Source: Spirodela intermedia (taxonomy: Eukaryota; Streptophyta; Magnoliopsida; Alismatales; Araceae). From it: 64,000 nucleotides of DNA. Where the stretch lies: positions 7,600,231 through 7,664,230 of the forward strand of contig LR746269.1 of assembly GCA_902729315.2 (NCBI GenBank). Reading direction: 5' to 3'. Under the pieces are notes generated by a model, which saw nothing but the letters and a program-made list of their open reading frames with translations, made no database searches and was not told where the DNA came from. This document shows, in pieces, positions 11,974 to 24,733 of the stretch (position 1 is its first letter; each line of letters begins with the position of its first letter). The position numbers and the translations under genes are program-made.

Positions 11974-14820
11974 ATAATAGTTTTCAAGGATGTGCTTACT
12001 GGTAAACAGCGTAGTTCCATACCGATCTTCTGTCGTCTATATTGTTACAGAGTTTACATACCTCTGTCATCTTGTTGATTTTAACCGACGGGCGGCTTCA
12101 CCGTGACAATGAGCGTTTGTAGGCTATGTGCTTGTGTTACTTGGTGCCGTTATTTGATTTGGTTGCAATGCCTGGACATTGGTGCTGGTTGCTTGTACTT
12201 CTTGAAAGAGTTAAAGAGAGAAGCTTGTTAAGTTGTCTCTTCCGAACGTCAGGTTCTGCATGAGTCTGTTTTTCCTTCGTTTTGCTTGTCTTCGTGTCTA
12301 TCCGGGCCGTCTAATGCCTAGCTTTATAATTAGAGAGGGTTGGCGCGTTCTAGAGGTTCTTTCTGTATTTCAACTTTACCTTTTTAATCTGCACGTAGCG
12401 TGCTCTTATTTTTTGTTGTTTTGTTGTGGGATTCGTTGGTACATGTTTTATATATACAGACACTCTAATAATCTCGCAGTATCTTTTATTTTTCCTCAGA
12501 TTTATTTTCCCCACGCCTTTTTAGGTAGTATGCTTCCTGCCATTTGGGCTACTTAAGTGATTGTCTTACTCTTCTACTATTTTCTTAGTTCTTAAGCTGT
12601 AATATCGGAAAAGTCATATCGACATTACGGTAGTTTTTTCTTCGTGGATCTCACGTCTTTTACCAAATTTTACCCTTTATTCCGTGTTTTTGGACTACTG
12701 TTCGGCAGTTTATGAAGTTGTTCTTTTTTGTTTCTTATAGCGCATACATGTTTTAAAAAATTGTTACCTCCGTTTTTATTTATGTTTATATATTTCTTCT
12801 TATTATATTTATTCGATGAATAAGCAGGAAACATTAAACCCTTTTACACATGAAGTAGCGAATATGTGCAAATTGATAGTGAAATGTTTCTCACTGACTT
12901 GATATTATATAGCGATGAAAACGAAAATGTCCATTGAAATATTAATGATCCCCTTGTAGCTATAATTATGCACAAAAAACTTCAAAGGCTTTTGCGTGAA
13001 TAATGTGGGGAATCTTTTGGGTGAGAATTTTGAATTATTTGTTCGCTTATTTTTAGTTCCCTCTTTTATGTGGCGTGCCAACTTGAATTAATTCATTGCA
13101 TGCTCGAGGGAAATCGTATCTATGTAATTATACATTATTTCGTATGAATCCTGCCAAGGGACTTGTCTGCTCCTTCTGGCGTGTCATTGTGCCTCTAGGA
13201 ATGAATACGTCCCTAATATGAACTTTCCATCTTCTTCACTTTGTCAGCTTCAATTCATGTTTCCTGCTGATCATTTATGGATGGAACATTTCAATCGCTG
13301 TGCTATGGTTTGTAGATGCATGCATACTACCATAACTTGTCACGGTTGCGTCATGAAAAAACAAAGTTTTTTGGCTAAGACTATAAGGGCCTCTGTTCCA
13401 TTGATTTGTGGTATTTGGACAACTGACATGGTAGTGACAGGAGTTTCGATTGTTAGCATCGCTTTTTTCTTCCAGTCCCATCGAGTGATTTTATTTGTGT
13501 TTGTTTGCATAGCTTCGTATCACTTATTACATTGATTCTCTTCCCGTTGATAACATGAGTTTGTAAGAAGAATACATATCCTGCGTATATCTCTTTTAAA
13601 ATGAACGTGTCGATTTTGGATTGTGGATTGTGGATTATCTTACTCGTTGCCTCCTTGTAATTGATAAATCTATGTTTCTGGGGACCCTTTTATCCTTTCG
13701 GTCGAGTGCCTGGTGTTCTATTTCTTGATGTGCATAGTTAAGATAACGGAATGTGAGCATAAAAAGTGGCATTGATAATATCTCAATTAAGGTTATCATT
13801 TTCAGTCTTTTTATTTTTATTTTAATTTTAAAATTTACTAATAATTTCCCTTTATTTAAAAAACATATATTTGCATGAGTGGGAAATTTGAACATGGTGA
13901 GATTGATACATTCTCACATTTGCGTGATGGGGACTCCAAGGTTATCGGATGTTTTTTTTTTATTGAACATTCTTATAACATTCTTTTTGATATTTTTACT
14001 TTTGATAGAGTTGTAAAGTTTTCCTACTATTTTTTGTTTAGGTAATGAGATGTTCTCAGCTTCATTCCCACATAAGGAGCTTGATGGACTGTGGGAAGTC
14101 AAGGGGGTGGTCTGTTTTCTTTCTCACTCCCTCGATTCCAGTTAGGAGCAACCTGCTGCGTTCGACAAAAAACAGTCTGTGGCCTTCATGAAACGGTAAA
14201 TTAAGAATCTGTCTCAGAATCTGGATGCTGAGAAAGAAAAAATGTTCAAGGAGCACAATGAAGCAGCTACAAAGTTTCTGCTTTCTGAGCTCAGCGGATT
14301 CCAGTTGTGAGTGTTCTATATTTGAATGTATCTAACTGGATTTCGTTTGTACAGGTTAGTGCCTTTCCAGGGAGGTGGATCCTCTAGGGAAACTAACCTC
14401 GGATTGAATTCTGTTAATCACATATAAAGGTGCTTATACTCATTCATGTTACACGCTTAATCCGTGGAACTTACGGAAAACTCTTTCAGCTGGCCAAAAA
14501 TCCCTACTGCAACACCAAAAATCAGCTGACCATAAGACCGTTAAACATTCTTTATAACGCATAGGCTTAATGGTATCATGGATGCTTGCTCAGTCTTTGA
14601 GAGCTCAGAAATATTATGCCTGCTTGGGGTCTTTAAATTTCTTCATATTCTTGTCATTGCGGCTCACTCGTTGAGTTCATCAAATGAAATCGATTCTATT
14701 TATGACAATGGGCTGCCCTCAATCATTCTCAGGTTTGATGGTGAGAGCATGCACGACGGTGGCACCTTGTTGTTTGCTCACTACTACAAGGATGGCTCCA
14801 CGGAGAGATTGAAGTGCTGA
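11974..14820 (+). pseudogene. TCTP: Translationally controlled tumour protein (TCTP) pseudogene, introns retained
   Basis: Exon 1 (11974-12001) reads IIVFKDVLTG, matching the TCTP N-terminus, but the initiator codon is ATA. It ends at the conserved position after ACT-G with GT. Exon 2 starts at 14042 after AG: GNEMFSASFPHKELDGLWEVKG. The acidic middle of TCTP is then missing. Homology resumes with EQPAAFDKKQ at 14146 and continues to KFLLSELSGFQ at about 14306, with in-frame stops TAG at 14143 and TAA at 14197, where the family has Tyr in KKYIKNL. The last exon (14733-14820) reads FDGESMHDGGTLLFAHYYKDGST and ends RLKC, short of the usual PTFLYF segment. Lost start, two stops and two deletions make it a pseudogene. 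Retained introns mean DNA duplication, not reverse transcription. Confidence 0.9.
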
Positions 14821-15427
14821 AGCGACAGCAGAGGCGATGGAGGATCGCCCATTTGGTGAAGGATGGGTTGTCGTTCCTCTACGTCATGATTTTCTATCTT
14901 ACATTATTTTTATTAGAACATCATGATTTCTCTCTCTTCCTCTCTCTCTCTCTCTTCCTTCGCATTATACAGAGTTCTATGTAGATATTTCGCACAAGCA
15001 CGCTCACTGGATCTCGTCTGTTCATTTTATATTCTTATCCGCTGTGGCGTAGCAAGATGAGGTTTTTCTGATGAATCAGACGTGCCTTGTTACCTTATTT
15101 GCAAGAGTCTACCGCTTTCACCAGGGAATATGCTCACAAAAGCGTTAAATAGATTAAGAATAAGAGGAAGTAGATTGGAGGCAATCTGATATTAATCGGG
15201 CAAGTGTAAGCTTATTGATTCAGAGGACGCACAGAGAGCCAGCCCAGCACATCCTTGAGAGAGAAAAATTCCCAAGAAAAGAAAGCATTCCGCCTACATG
15301 ATCCTCCATCTGGTGTCTATTCTTTAAGGGCATTTTTTCCCCATTTATTCTCAAATGAAGCAGCATATTCTTACGATATAAGTTTGGGTCTGATAGCTCG
15401 CTTCTCCCACTGGTGGTGAGTTGATCA
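14821..15427. other. Intergenic region between TCTP pseudogene and USP
   Basis: Two convergent 3' ends. It contains a short CT microsatellite at about 14931-14957 and otherwise unremarkable AT-rich sequence; no gene seen. Confidence 0.6.
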
Positions 15428-17286
15428 TCAGTTCTGGGTTTTGGGCTTCTTCACTATCATCACGGTGCAGTGGGCGTGGTGTGCACAGTAGTCGCTGACG
15501 CTGCCCAACACAGCCCTGCAGGGGTGATCGAGAGAGAGTTGAGCAGCAGAAAAATATAAGAAAAAAAAAAGAGGAAAGTTTCTTCTTTCATCCCCATCTT
15601 GGCAAAATCTCATGAATGGGGTTTTCCTAGAACAGGTAAAAATCACGCAAAATATTCCTCAAGTAGTCATATCTGATGCTCAATTTTATGTAAATGCAGC
15701 AGTTGCCCGAGAAATTGAGTGCCGGCAAGTTTTCTTTGCCTTATTATCCAAGCATAGATCATTCCAACATTTCCTTTTCTGTGCAATAAATTATCTCCTG
15801 GAGCTTTCTATAGCCTCTCATTTTCTTCCAGGGTGGGTTCTTTATATGGGTTATTACTGGGGGGATGCCCGAAGAAAAGAACCTGAGCAGCATCTTCTTA
15901 TTATGCAGCTCATAATTTCAATAAAACCAAGGAACGCAGACCTTTTAATCGTTCCATAGCCATGGCTACCCAGGACGAGCATAGATGCTTGATGCTTTTC
16001 TACGGTGTCACAGAGGACAACTCTCGCATCACCATCCACCACTTCAACTACCACATCGTTCACCTGAAGGCACAACAAAAATGTCCGAATGATTAGTGGC
16101 GAATAGAAACCGCGCTTCACAAATAAAGTAGAGCAACGAGATGAAATCCGGCTTCACTTGAACCTGATCTTGTTGCTTCAAGTATAAACTACATATCCTT
16201 TTTAGAACAGGGGAATCACCTCCCCTGTTCTAAAAACAGAAGGATAACAGCAGAAAGCAGAGGTACAGATTCTTCCTGGCAACTTTTTACCTTCCTAGTT
16301 TAAATTTCCTCTAAAACGGCCTTCCATCGATGCTAAAAAACCAACTCCCGTCGTTGTCAGTAAAATTTATTTACCCAGTAACCAGAAAAAAATAATTCAT
16401 TACATAATCGCAGCACAAACGCACTTTCTTCCTCTTATTTTTCTCTTATTTCATTTTTATAATATCTATTTAGGACCCCTCGCTACTGCATCATTACATA
16501 ATCACAGCACAAACCCACATGGTCCTGTTGAATGAGATGATGCAGCGGTGAAATTAAGAAAATGAAATAAGAGAAAAATAGGAGGAAAGAAACAAAAAAT
16601 TATACATTTCAGCCCTCGGTTATTTAATATTCACGCACAAAGTTTGAAAGGGTTTCCACCATGCCAGGGGGGAAAAGAACCAATGAAGATTTCCACTCCA
16701 GATCCTGATGAAAAGCTAACCAAAACAATCAAAACTTCTCACAAAGGAAATTCATACAGAAAGGATATCAATTCACTATCAATTAGAATCCAACACCAAT
16801 GACCGGAAAATATGGAGTGGGTTCATATGAGTTGGATCGATCTAACCGCAGTATAGGATTTAGTTTCATTTTGGAACTTGAGGCCCACAAAAGGGTAAGA
16901 AAAAATTGACAAAATTTCCAAATGTAACTGATTGCCAAATTGAAGCAGGCATGCGCCTGATTTGATGAACCAGGAGGGTAAGTTGATCCTGGCGTTATGA
17001 TTTCATACTAAAACACGGTCCAACTTTATTTAGTATATCATGAAAAGAATAGCTACCTCACAATGGGTTGAGGATTTCTACACATCACTGCTTGTCAAAG
17101 TATACTAGAGTATTAAAGAATATAGTATGTGAACGTAATTCTCAGGCACTCGAGCAGCTTGATGTCTTCCGCACATTATTGATTCCCAAGTGAACAGAAT
17201 TGATCACAGAAAGGAGAAATTAACAAGGAAAATGGGAGATTATCGATAATGCAAAGTTAATACTCCATTCTGTGGGGTAGGGGGGT

Positions 17287-17324
<38 letters not shown>

Positions 17325-17928
17325 ATGGACACCGATGAAGAAGGCAGTAACGTGCTGCGGATTCATCTAAAAAATAATGCAAATCAATCATGGAAAAGCG
17401 TAGTTTGAACAAACATTTGGGAATCGTTACCGATCCGGCGATGCAGATCTGCTTGGCCTTCTCGACGACCCTGGCAGCGATCTTCTTGAGATCCGACTCC
17501 ACGAATGTCAGTATTTCCGCTCCTCCTGCTAAACTAAATCCAGAGAATCACATCAATTTCAAGGCGTAAACAGCCACCAGCTTCCATTGTAACTCAAACA
17601 AGAACCCCCTCCCCCTCTTCTACGCGCTCAATCAATGGCGGATGAGGAGGAGCAGACTGGTAATCAAGTGAGATGATGTAAGGTAGGGCAATCACTGACC
17701 GGGGCCGCCAAAGCCGATTGCGGAGGCTGCGGAAGGCTTTGCGTGGACAAGGACGAGGGAGAAATGAGGGGGAACGTGCTGGGCGTTGGTGAAGAAGTGC
17801 TGAAGAGTCCACCGCAGCGCGTAGTAGCTGTGCTCGCTCTCGTCGATCGCCACCACCATCACCGGCTTCTCTGACGGGGCTGCCTCCGCAGACCCCGAGC
17901 CCGCCGCCGTCGAGGATTCCGACGACAT
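15428..17928 (-). CDS. Universal stress protein (UspA-like), four exons, 177 aa
   Basis: Exons 17928-17700, 17525-17431, 16063-15942 and 15515-15428 (229, 95, 122, 88 bp = 178 codons with TGA) join in frame at GT-AG borders. The protein begins MSSESSTAAGSGSAEAA, a low-complexity tail, then VMVVAIDESEHSYYALRWTL (first strand and helix of the USP fold), LVLVHAKP, KICIAGS-like QICIAGS, VVVEVVDGDARVVLCD, MLVLGSHGYGTIKR and AVLGSVSDYCAHHAHCTVMI. The ATP-binding signature G-x2-G-x9-G-S is present and is split by intron 3. No signal peptide is visible, so cytosolic or nuclear. Plant USPs of this size are usually induced by hypoxia, drought or salt; the exact role here is not shown by the sequence. 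Confidence 0.95.
17288..17323. repeat. (GA)n microsatellite in USP intron 2
   Basis: A GA run lies inside the 1.37-kb second intron of the USP gene, about 110 bp below its donor; in the transcript it reads as a CU tract. Confidence 0.85.
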
Positions 17929-18055
17929 TTGCTGAATTCTCCGCAGTGCAGTCCGACACTTCTTCTCTCCCTTCCCACTGAAGTACCTCGATTCCCCGGA
18001 CCTCTTCCCTTTGCTACAGAGCGAGTAATGGGAAAGAAAGTATGATAAAATGACA

Positions 18056-18547
18056 GAGTGGGTTAGAGAGAGAGAGTATAAAGGGAAAGAAGTAGATAAA
18101 AGCGACGGACAGTGGGGTAGAGAGAGAGAGAGAGAGAGTATAATGGGAAAGAAGTAGATAAAAACGACGGACAGTGGGGTAGAGAGAGAGAGAGAGAGAG
18201 TAATGGCAAAGAAGTATTATATAATGACAGACAGTGGGTAGAGAGAGAGAGAGTGTATAATGTCAGATAAGTATGAGAAGATGACAGACAGAGGAGGAGA
18301 GAGGGAGAGTGTGCGTGTAACAGGTAAGAGTGACAAAATGGGAGACAAGTGTGTAGAGAGATAGAGAGAGAGAGAGAAGAGTGCAATGGAAAAGGTGTAT
18401 GAGAAAGTGACAGTCAGTGGAGTGTTGAGAGAGAGGGAGAGAGTGTGTAATGGCAAAGACGTATGAGAAAATGACAGAATGTAGAGAGAGGGAGAGTGTA
18501 ATGGCATCTATTCGTCGTAATGGCAGAAGTATGAGAAAATGAAAGAG

Positions 18548-18592
<45 letters not shown>
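18056..18592. repeat. GA-rich minisatellite upstream of USP
   Basis: About nine imperfect units of roughly 50-65 bp. Each has a (GA)n run of 4-20 dinucleotides followed by TATAATGGxAAAGAAGTA-like sequence, then GACxGACAGTGGG. The first two units are nearly identical; later ones diverge and the last is a pure (GA)20-type run. It lies 130-660 bp upstream of the USP start. Long Ser/Leu- or Arg/Glu-rich open frames here are translations of the repeat. Confidence 0.9.
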
Positions 18593-18596
<4 letters not shown>

Positions 18597-18599
18597 ACG

Positions 18600-21500
18600 G
18601 CATCTATTCGTCGTGGGTTCCGCGCAGATTTTTTTTCCAAAGAGAGCTGCTTACTACGTGTCAATTTTATCCATGGTAAAAATTTTAAAAGCTAAATTTA
18701 TTAGGGACTTTTCCGCCATAATTCCCTTCAAGCTTGTACAGCACGCCTCCTCTCCCTTACCCGGCACTGCGGGTGATTACGTAATTGAAAGCTCCGGGCG
18801 TCTATTCATTAATTTTTTCGTGCAACAGGGGTTATTTGTTGAAAGGCAAAAGAATGTTGGCGATGTAGTTCTTATCCCTTAAATCTTATAAAATGGCGAA
18901 AAGCCCTTTTATCTTTCGGTCTAGGGCAAGTGACATTGACGACTTTTTAACACGTTAACAAATTCGGCATTTGGACTCCTACCATAAGCGGTTTATTACG
19001 AGTAATGTCCTAAAGGAGATGCCTTTTTCATTTTTGTGTCCCTATAAAAATTTTCATTATGCAACAACTCACTTCATACTAAGCTTTTCTTTAAACGCCT
19101 TTTTTTTTTTTTTTACAAAGTTTGATCACTCTTTGTGCCTTGAAGTGCTAAGAATATTCATTGTGGTTGAGTCATTGTTAAGAGAGGAGTCATAGAAAAA
19201 AAAAAAGAAATATAAATAAATATACTATTTTTAGTTTATTATGAGGATTAACAACTAAAACTATGTTTTTCAATGAAGAAATTATATTCCTACATAGCTT
19301 TTAGATGCAATCAACATCTCCATCGTGTTGTTTAAGCATTTTGATATGGACGAAAAGAAAATTGATTATAAATATGTTATCATTCCACTAATGGGTGAAT
19401 GAAGATCTGAGCTATTAGACCCAGTCGATTTGTTGTTTTGATTATGCTTTTTAAGCATAAATGAAGAGAGAGAAACATCCCACAATAGGTCCTAATGAAC
19501 AAAATTGAATTTCAGAACAAATGGAAAACTTTAAAGGAAAAAAAAAACAAGTGAATTGACCTAAACCTCATGTGGGTTAACCATGAGTCAACTCACTAAG
19601 TTAACCCAATAGCTAAACTAGCCTACATAAAAGAAAAAGCAACTTTGTATCTAAGATACCACATGTAATCCAAAATTACTAACACATGTAAGAGTATTCA
19701 TGCACATCTACAAAAATCCTTAACAAAGTTAGATAATTAAAATTCAAAAAATAGTTCACTACAAATAAAAAATGATGATCTGGTCAAAACCAGGTCAACC
19801 CAATATACTAATGACATTGACTATTTTATAAGTCAATTGAGGGGTTGACTCAACAAATCTTTGGCATATTAAATCTCACTTGTTTATAATCAGTTTCAAA
19901 ATTCTTGGGTTCTATAAATAACATATCTCATGAGCTTTCCAGTAAGACATTCAATCTACACCAACTAAGTAGGCTTGTGCTCCAAATCACTTCTCGTTAT
20001 AGTTGATTTCTAGAGCAAGTATAATAATACTGAAACGTTCTCAAGCCTCTAAATGCCAACATAATTGATGGAGTACTTCCTCCAAATACAAGGATCAGTT
20101 GTACATTAACTGTTTATTATATCTATATGTGAAGTTACCTAAAGAGAGTGCTAGCAATAAAGGAAAGACAAACCAATGTCTTCACATCTAGCTTGAGAAA
20201 AAATAATAGATATAGACTCATAGAAACTAAGAATATGGACTCCTACTCTAGGTCAAGTAAGTTATAGTAATATGGACTCCTACTATAAGAAAGGGTGTTT
20301 ATGGTAGCTAATAATTTGTGAGTAGACCTAAACATTGACTAAGAAAATTGATAAAATTATGAAAAAATTATAAAAATTAAAATACAATCAATTTAACCTC
20401 ACTCCGCCTTCTCTCTTTCTTTGTGTATGTGTGTATGTGTGTTTTGTCACACAATCTAGCCAAATTGGTACCAAATAAGCCAAGTCCTAGGTAGATATCT
20501 GTTTAATCACATGGTAGGATTAACATGACAAGAATTAAATAGGCCAATCTCACTTTTACATCAAGATCCAATATGGTAAGGATTATTGAAAGCATATATC
20601 CATATATGTCATGTAATAATTGAAGTAATGCAATTCTTAATTCCATCAATCTACAACATCTCTCCATGTGGTACAAGAATAGTGTCTCTATTTCTAGATG
20701 TTATTATTATTTCAATGCAGTGAGCAAATGTGGCTGTATTTTAACAAAAGTGACACTTTAGTTGTAACTTATATTGCTCCCATAGTGTTTAAAAGAGTTC
20801 AAGTGTAAAAATTATTACAAGCTAATATACAAGGCACAAACATCCTTGCTCCCATAGGTATTTGTGAAAAAATATTGTTAAGGCTGAGTCTCATGTCTAT
20901 GTTAAATAAATGTTTTTGAAGGCAACTAATTAGTGTGCTTCAAAGGGTATCCATTTGACAATATCTTTTGGACATACCATTGAAACACTCGGAAAACATT
21001 ATAACCAACATAAAAGACACGTGGCATCATTATAAGATCAAATCAAAAAATTTGGACCTATATTTGTCAACTTTGATATGGATCTTTATTTGTGAAATAT
21101 CATGCAATAGGGATATTTCATAAAATATTTTAATTATTTCTGCATTTTTTTCTATTAGAGATTACACACTATGTATATATACATTCATATGTTAGAAAGT
21201 AGTTCACGATAGTCTCATGATGGAGGAAAGTTCGTTGAACCATGAAATAAATAAATATATACCTGAGATTGATAGGTTAGTCTCTTTAGTGTTCCACCCA
21301 TTGTTTAAGTATACTTCTCACATTCATAAAAATTATTGTGAAGTCTTCACTAGATTAATTTCCAAGCATATCGATTATATCCAAATACAATAATTGTTCC
21401 ATCATGTGACTTGCCCAACAGGTTTTTTTCCTCAACTAATCATGTTGCAAAAGTTTGTGTTGGGTGGTTCATATTATATGCTCTTGACTCACTTTGTGTT

Positions 21501-22770
21501 TAAATCATGAATATTCTTATCTCAAGATTGTCATATTCAGCATATTTTTAAATTAAAATTTGAATAATTTGCACATTGAATTGTCACTTTTTTTAAAATA
21601 CATTCTTTTCCAATGAGATGTTTTCCACTATGCTCATTTGTTTTGTTACATTGTGAAAAATTATTCTAGATCCTTGATCACATTTTGATAGTTGACAATA
21701 TCTCCAAAGAATGACCTCAAAGATTAGTTAAGTTCTATGTACTTGAAATATAATTGAATCAAGCATTCTATATTAGAATAATTACTTTTATTATTGAAGC
21801 ATTATATCAATATCATTTTGGTGTTAACGAACACACATACGCTAATTAAAAGATCAAATATACTTATTGATCACAAAATTGATTCATAAATAAATATTTC
21901 ATAACTATGTACTTAATTAATTGAATATAAATTAAGCAGAAATTGAAAATAGGACTTATCTATAAATTCAACACCTCTCTAATGGCTACTTAGTTATGAA
22001 CAATCATCTCTTATTGTCTATCATCTCATGAGTTTTGTTAATATTTTTTATAAAAATTACATGTGTTTTTTTAATGATCTTCTTAGCTAATCAAGAAATA
22101 GAAGTCAATGAGTAAAAGGATAAATTTTAGGTTATATGAGATCTTCTTCAACCAAACTAAAGTGAGAACATATTTTACAATCATCTAACATTTGGACAAG
22201 AAGATGACAAAAAAAAGTCAAGTTACAAATCATCATCTTCTTCATCGAATTTCTAGACATATATCAAATTGACATCATCCTTTGAAAATAATTCACAGTG
22301 AAATTCACCTTTATAATTTTAGAAAAAAATAGTGAATAAATTTTAATTTAATCACTATTAGAAGCTAAACTTTGTAATTAGTTGTTAGCCTCTTAGAATT
22401 ATGAACCTAAAAGAAAATTTTGAGAATAAAGTTTCACCCACAACTTCTTAGCCGCTTAGACGATCAATAAACCAAATGTTTCACCCACAACTTCTTATTT
22501 CTAGGCTCATTTTCTATAAAGAAAAGAAATTATCGAGTATGATTAATAAGACATTTAAAAGTGAATGACTATCAATTTTTTTCAAAATTTAATAGCACAT
22601 AAATAGGTCAATTTTTTTATTTATATATTATAATCCTTGGTGGGGATGAAATCGAAGGGCCAACATATACTTAGGAAAGTGATCGTCAACTTATTATTCA
22701 ATCTCCTTTTTTCTACCAAAAATTTAGTGGGCCCCTATTCACCGAACAAGCCCATAAATGTAATACGACG
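18600..22770. other. AT-rich intergenic region, no recognised gene
   Basis: About 4.2 kb with only short open frames, none with a recognised motif. Noted: a poly-T run at 19100-19114, a short direct repeat TTTCACCCACAACTTCTTA at 22432 and 22479, and near-copies of ATGGACTCCTACT at 20234 and 20272. It may be old transposon debris, but I could not identify a domain. Confidence 0.5.
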
Positions 22771-22830
22771 TTGGGCAGGGATATATATGTACTACCAATA
22801 TTCTCTCTCTTACCTTCCGCCCCCTCGATA

Positions 22831-24360
22831 GGTTCTTCCAACAGTGCATTCTCGCGAAGCTGCTAGAAGCCACTGGGCCCCGACATCACTTCCTCTCTAC
22901 CTGCATCCTCGAGGGTTTTGCCAACTTCTCCGTGACCCAGTTCCCGTTTCGACGACAGAATGAGGTTTGCCTCCGCTCCCGCTCCGTCTCTCTTATTGTT
23001 TCTCTGGATCTGCAATTCACCATCCTTTTCACCGTTTTGCTCGTTTTCTCTGGATGTTGTTGGCCTCTTTTCACTTTGGCTAACTAGAGAAAACTGAGCA
23101 TACGAGGTAGAGATCTCACTTGGTTATGTAGGCTGGGTGCTTTTTCTGTCTGGATTGGATGGAAATTAGCTGCCATTTCTTGGACCTTTGCCTCTTTCAA
23201 GGTGCATGGATGGCCCATCATGCCTTCGTAGTGTGGTATGTATGATCTTGGCTTTTGTTTAGGTTGGCCTCATTCTAGTTTTCTCAACGAAATGCTGGCT
23301 ACTGGAAGATGATGCCGGGCTATGAAATTCTAATGAAAGAAATAAGTTATGAAATTCTAATGAAAGAAATAAGTTATGAAATTCTAATGAAATAAATAAG
23401 TTATGAAATTCTAATTGAAGAAATAAGCTAGGAAATTCTAACTAAAGAGGTGCTTAGGTTGCAGCATGAAGCAAAGGGGGAAATCTTTCCGGATAGTTTA
23501 ATGCGCATTTATGCCGGGCTACCATTAATTTTGAGAGAGAGACACCTGAAATTAGCTCCAACCACATTTGGGTCTCTCAGTTTTATGATGGAATTGCTAT
23601 TTCTGTTTGCATGCGATTCCGTAAAAAAATTCATAAAAAACAGCCTTATGGATTGTGGTTAAGATTTTATTGAATGTACCTTCATTTTTTCTACCAGGTG
23701 CCGGTGAATTGGACTTGTGAGGAATGGATTTCTCAGTATGATAAAAAGTGATCAAACGACTGTAATCCGGGTGACTGGAGATCATATCTCAGTGATTTTG
23801 CTTCTCGTATGCAGAAATCTGCTGGCATGGAAGGGATGAGAGTTGGCATGGGTGATGATCTTGAGGGTAGCGATGATGAAGGTTAGGGTTCTGCCCATGA
23901 CCTCCTTTGCTTCGGTTTTTTCTTTTTTTTGTTGTTGACCCAAGTCTTCCATTTTCAGTCCCTGCCAAATAATAAGAAGAAACTGTAAGTGTATATCTAC
24001 ATAGATATGACATTGAAATGAATCATGCCTTGGGTATTTGAGCCATGGTGTTTAGAATCATATCACTAGTCTTTGAAGAGTTATCCTCGTCCGGATGAAT
24101 AATACACCATACTGACTAACATCTCCTTGGCCATGAAGTGGAGAAACCCAATGGCGCCACAAGCTCCAGAGATGTGGGGAGAGTTGACTCTGCCCCAGGC
24201 TTTTGAAGAGGAACTTCCCCAAGTGATCTCACAAGGTCAACCTCTCAACCCCATCCCGTCAGGTCCCCTTGGGCTTCATCTTAGGATGCCTCATTGGCTT
24301 CTACAGGTGGGAAGCAACACAATCTTCATCCATACCCAGGACAGAGGTTACTTTTTTTGG
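22831..24360 (+). pseudogene. Unrecognised gene remnant (exon-like pieces)
   Basis: I do not recognise this gene. A TATATA stretch near 22778-22790 with nearby GGGCCC-type motifs resembles a promoter. Exon-like pieces follow: CILEGFANFSVTQFPFRRQN (about 22900-22960, then GT); the open stretch after the 27-bp repeat, VLRLQHEAKGEIFPDSLMRI (23450 on); and 23699-23880, opened by AG and closed by GT, reading VPVNWTCEEWISQYDKK, a TGA stop, then NPGDWRSYLSDFASRM and an acidic GDDLEGSDDE end. The in-frame stop and repeat expansion suggest decay, but unseen exons or a wrong frame are possible. It runs toward the next gene, which is on the other strand. Confidence 0.3.
23321..23455 (+). repeat. Exact-period 27-bp tandem repeat, five copies
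   Basis: TATGAAATTCTAATGAAAGA plus AATAAGT starts at 23321, 23348, 23375, 23402 and 23429, period exactly 27. In one frame each unit reads YEILMKEIS, nine residues; unit 3 has a stop and the last unit runs into EVLRLQHEAKGE. Confidence 0.92.
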
Positions 24361-24733
24361 TGAGGTATGATAGATGTCGACGGACGACTGCACACGAATC
24401 ATGCACATCTCTTTGCCTTTTCCGACCTTCTTGTTCTGAAACAATTTTGAACCGTTGAATAAGTTACAGATGAGAAAGATTACCATAGGAAGATGTTAAT
24501 CTCACTAATGTAGCCATTGCACATCATTCAGAATTATTTCACTCTAACTTCTCCCATGATCTTATATAGCATAATGTTCAGGATTTGGCTCTCTAAACAT
24601 AGAAACACCAGCTAGACTCAACCGTAGGATATTAAGGATCAACCAGGCCAAAAGCTAGCGTTATTTGCTCTTGAAATGGTAGAGCTTTTAGCTCACCAAG
24701 AATGGCAACGGTACATGAAGGGTGACCAGAATA

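Noticed and set aside
12233-12556. 107-aa hydrophobic frame
   Set aside because: Lies in intron 1 of the TCTP pseudogene, with no homology.
18056-18592. Regular repeats resembling a CRISPR array
   Set aside because: Units are GA-rich, imperfect and without unique spacers, in a plant nuclear genome.
18063-18664. Three Ser/Leu-rich frames of about 100-130 aa
   Set aside because: Direct translations of the GA/CT minisatellite; no non-repeat coding content.
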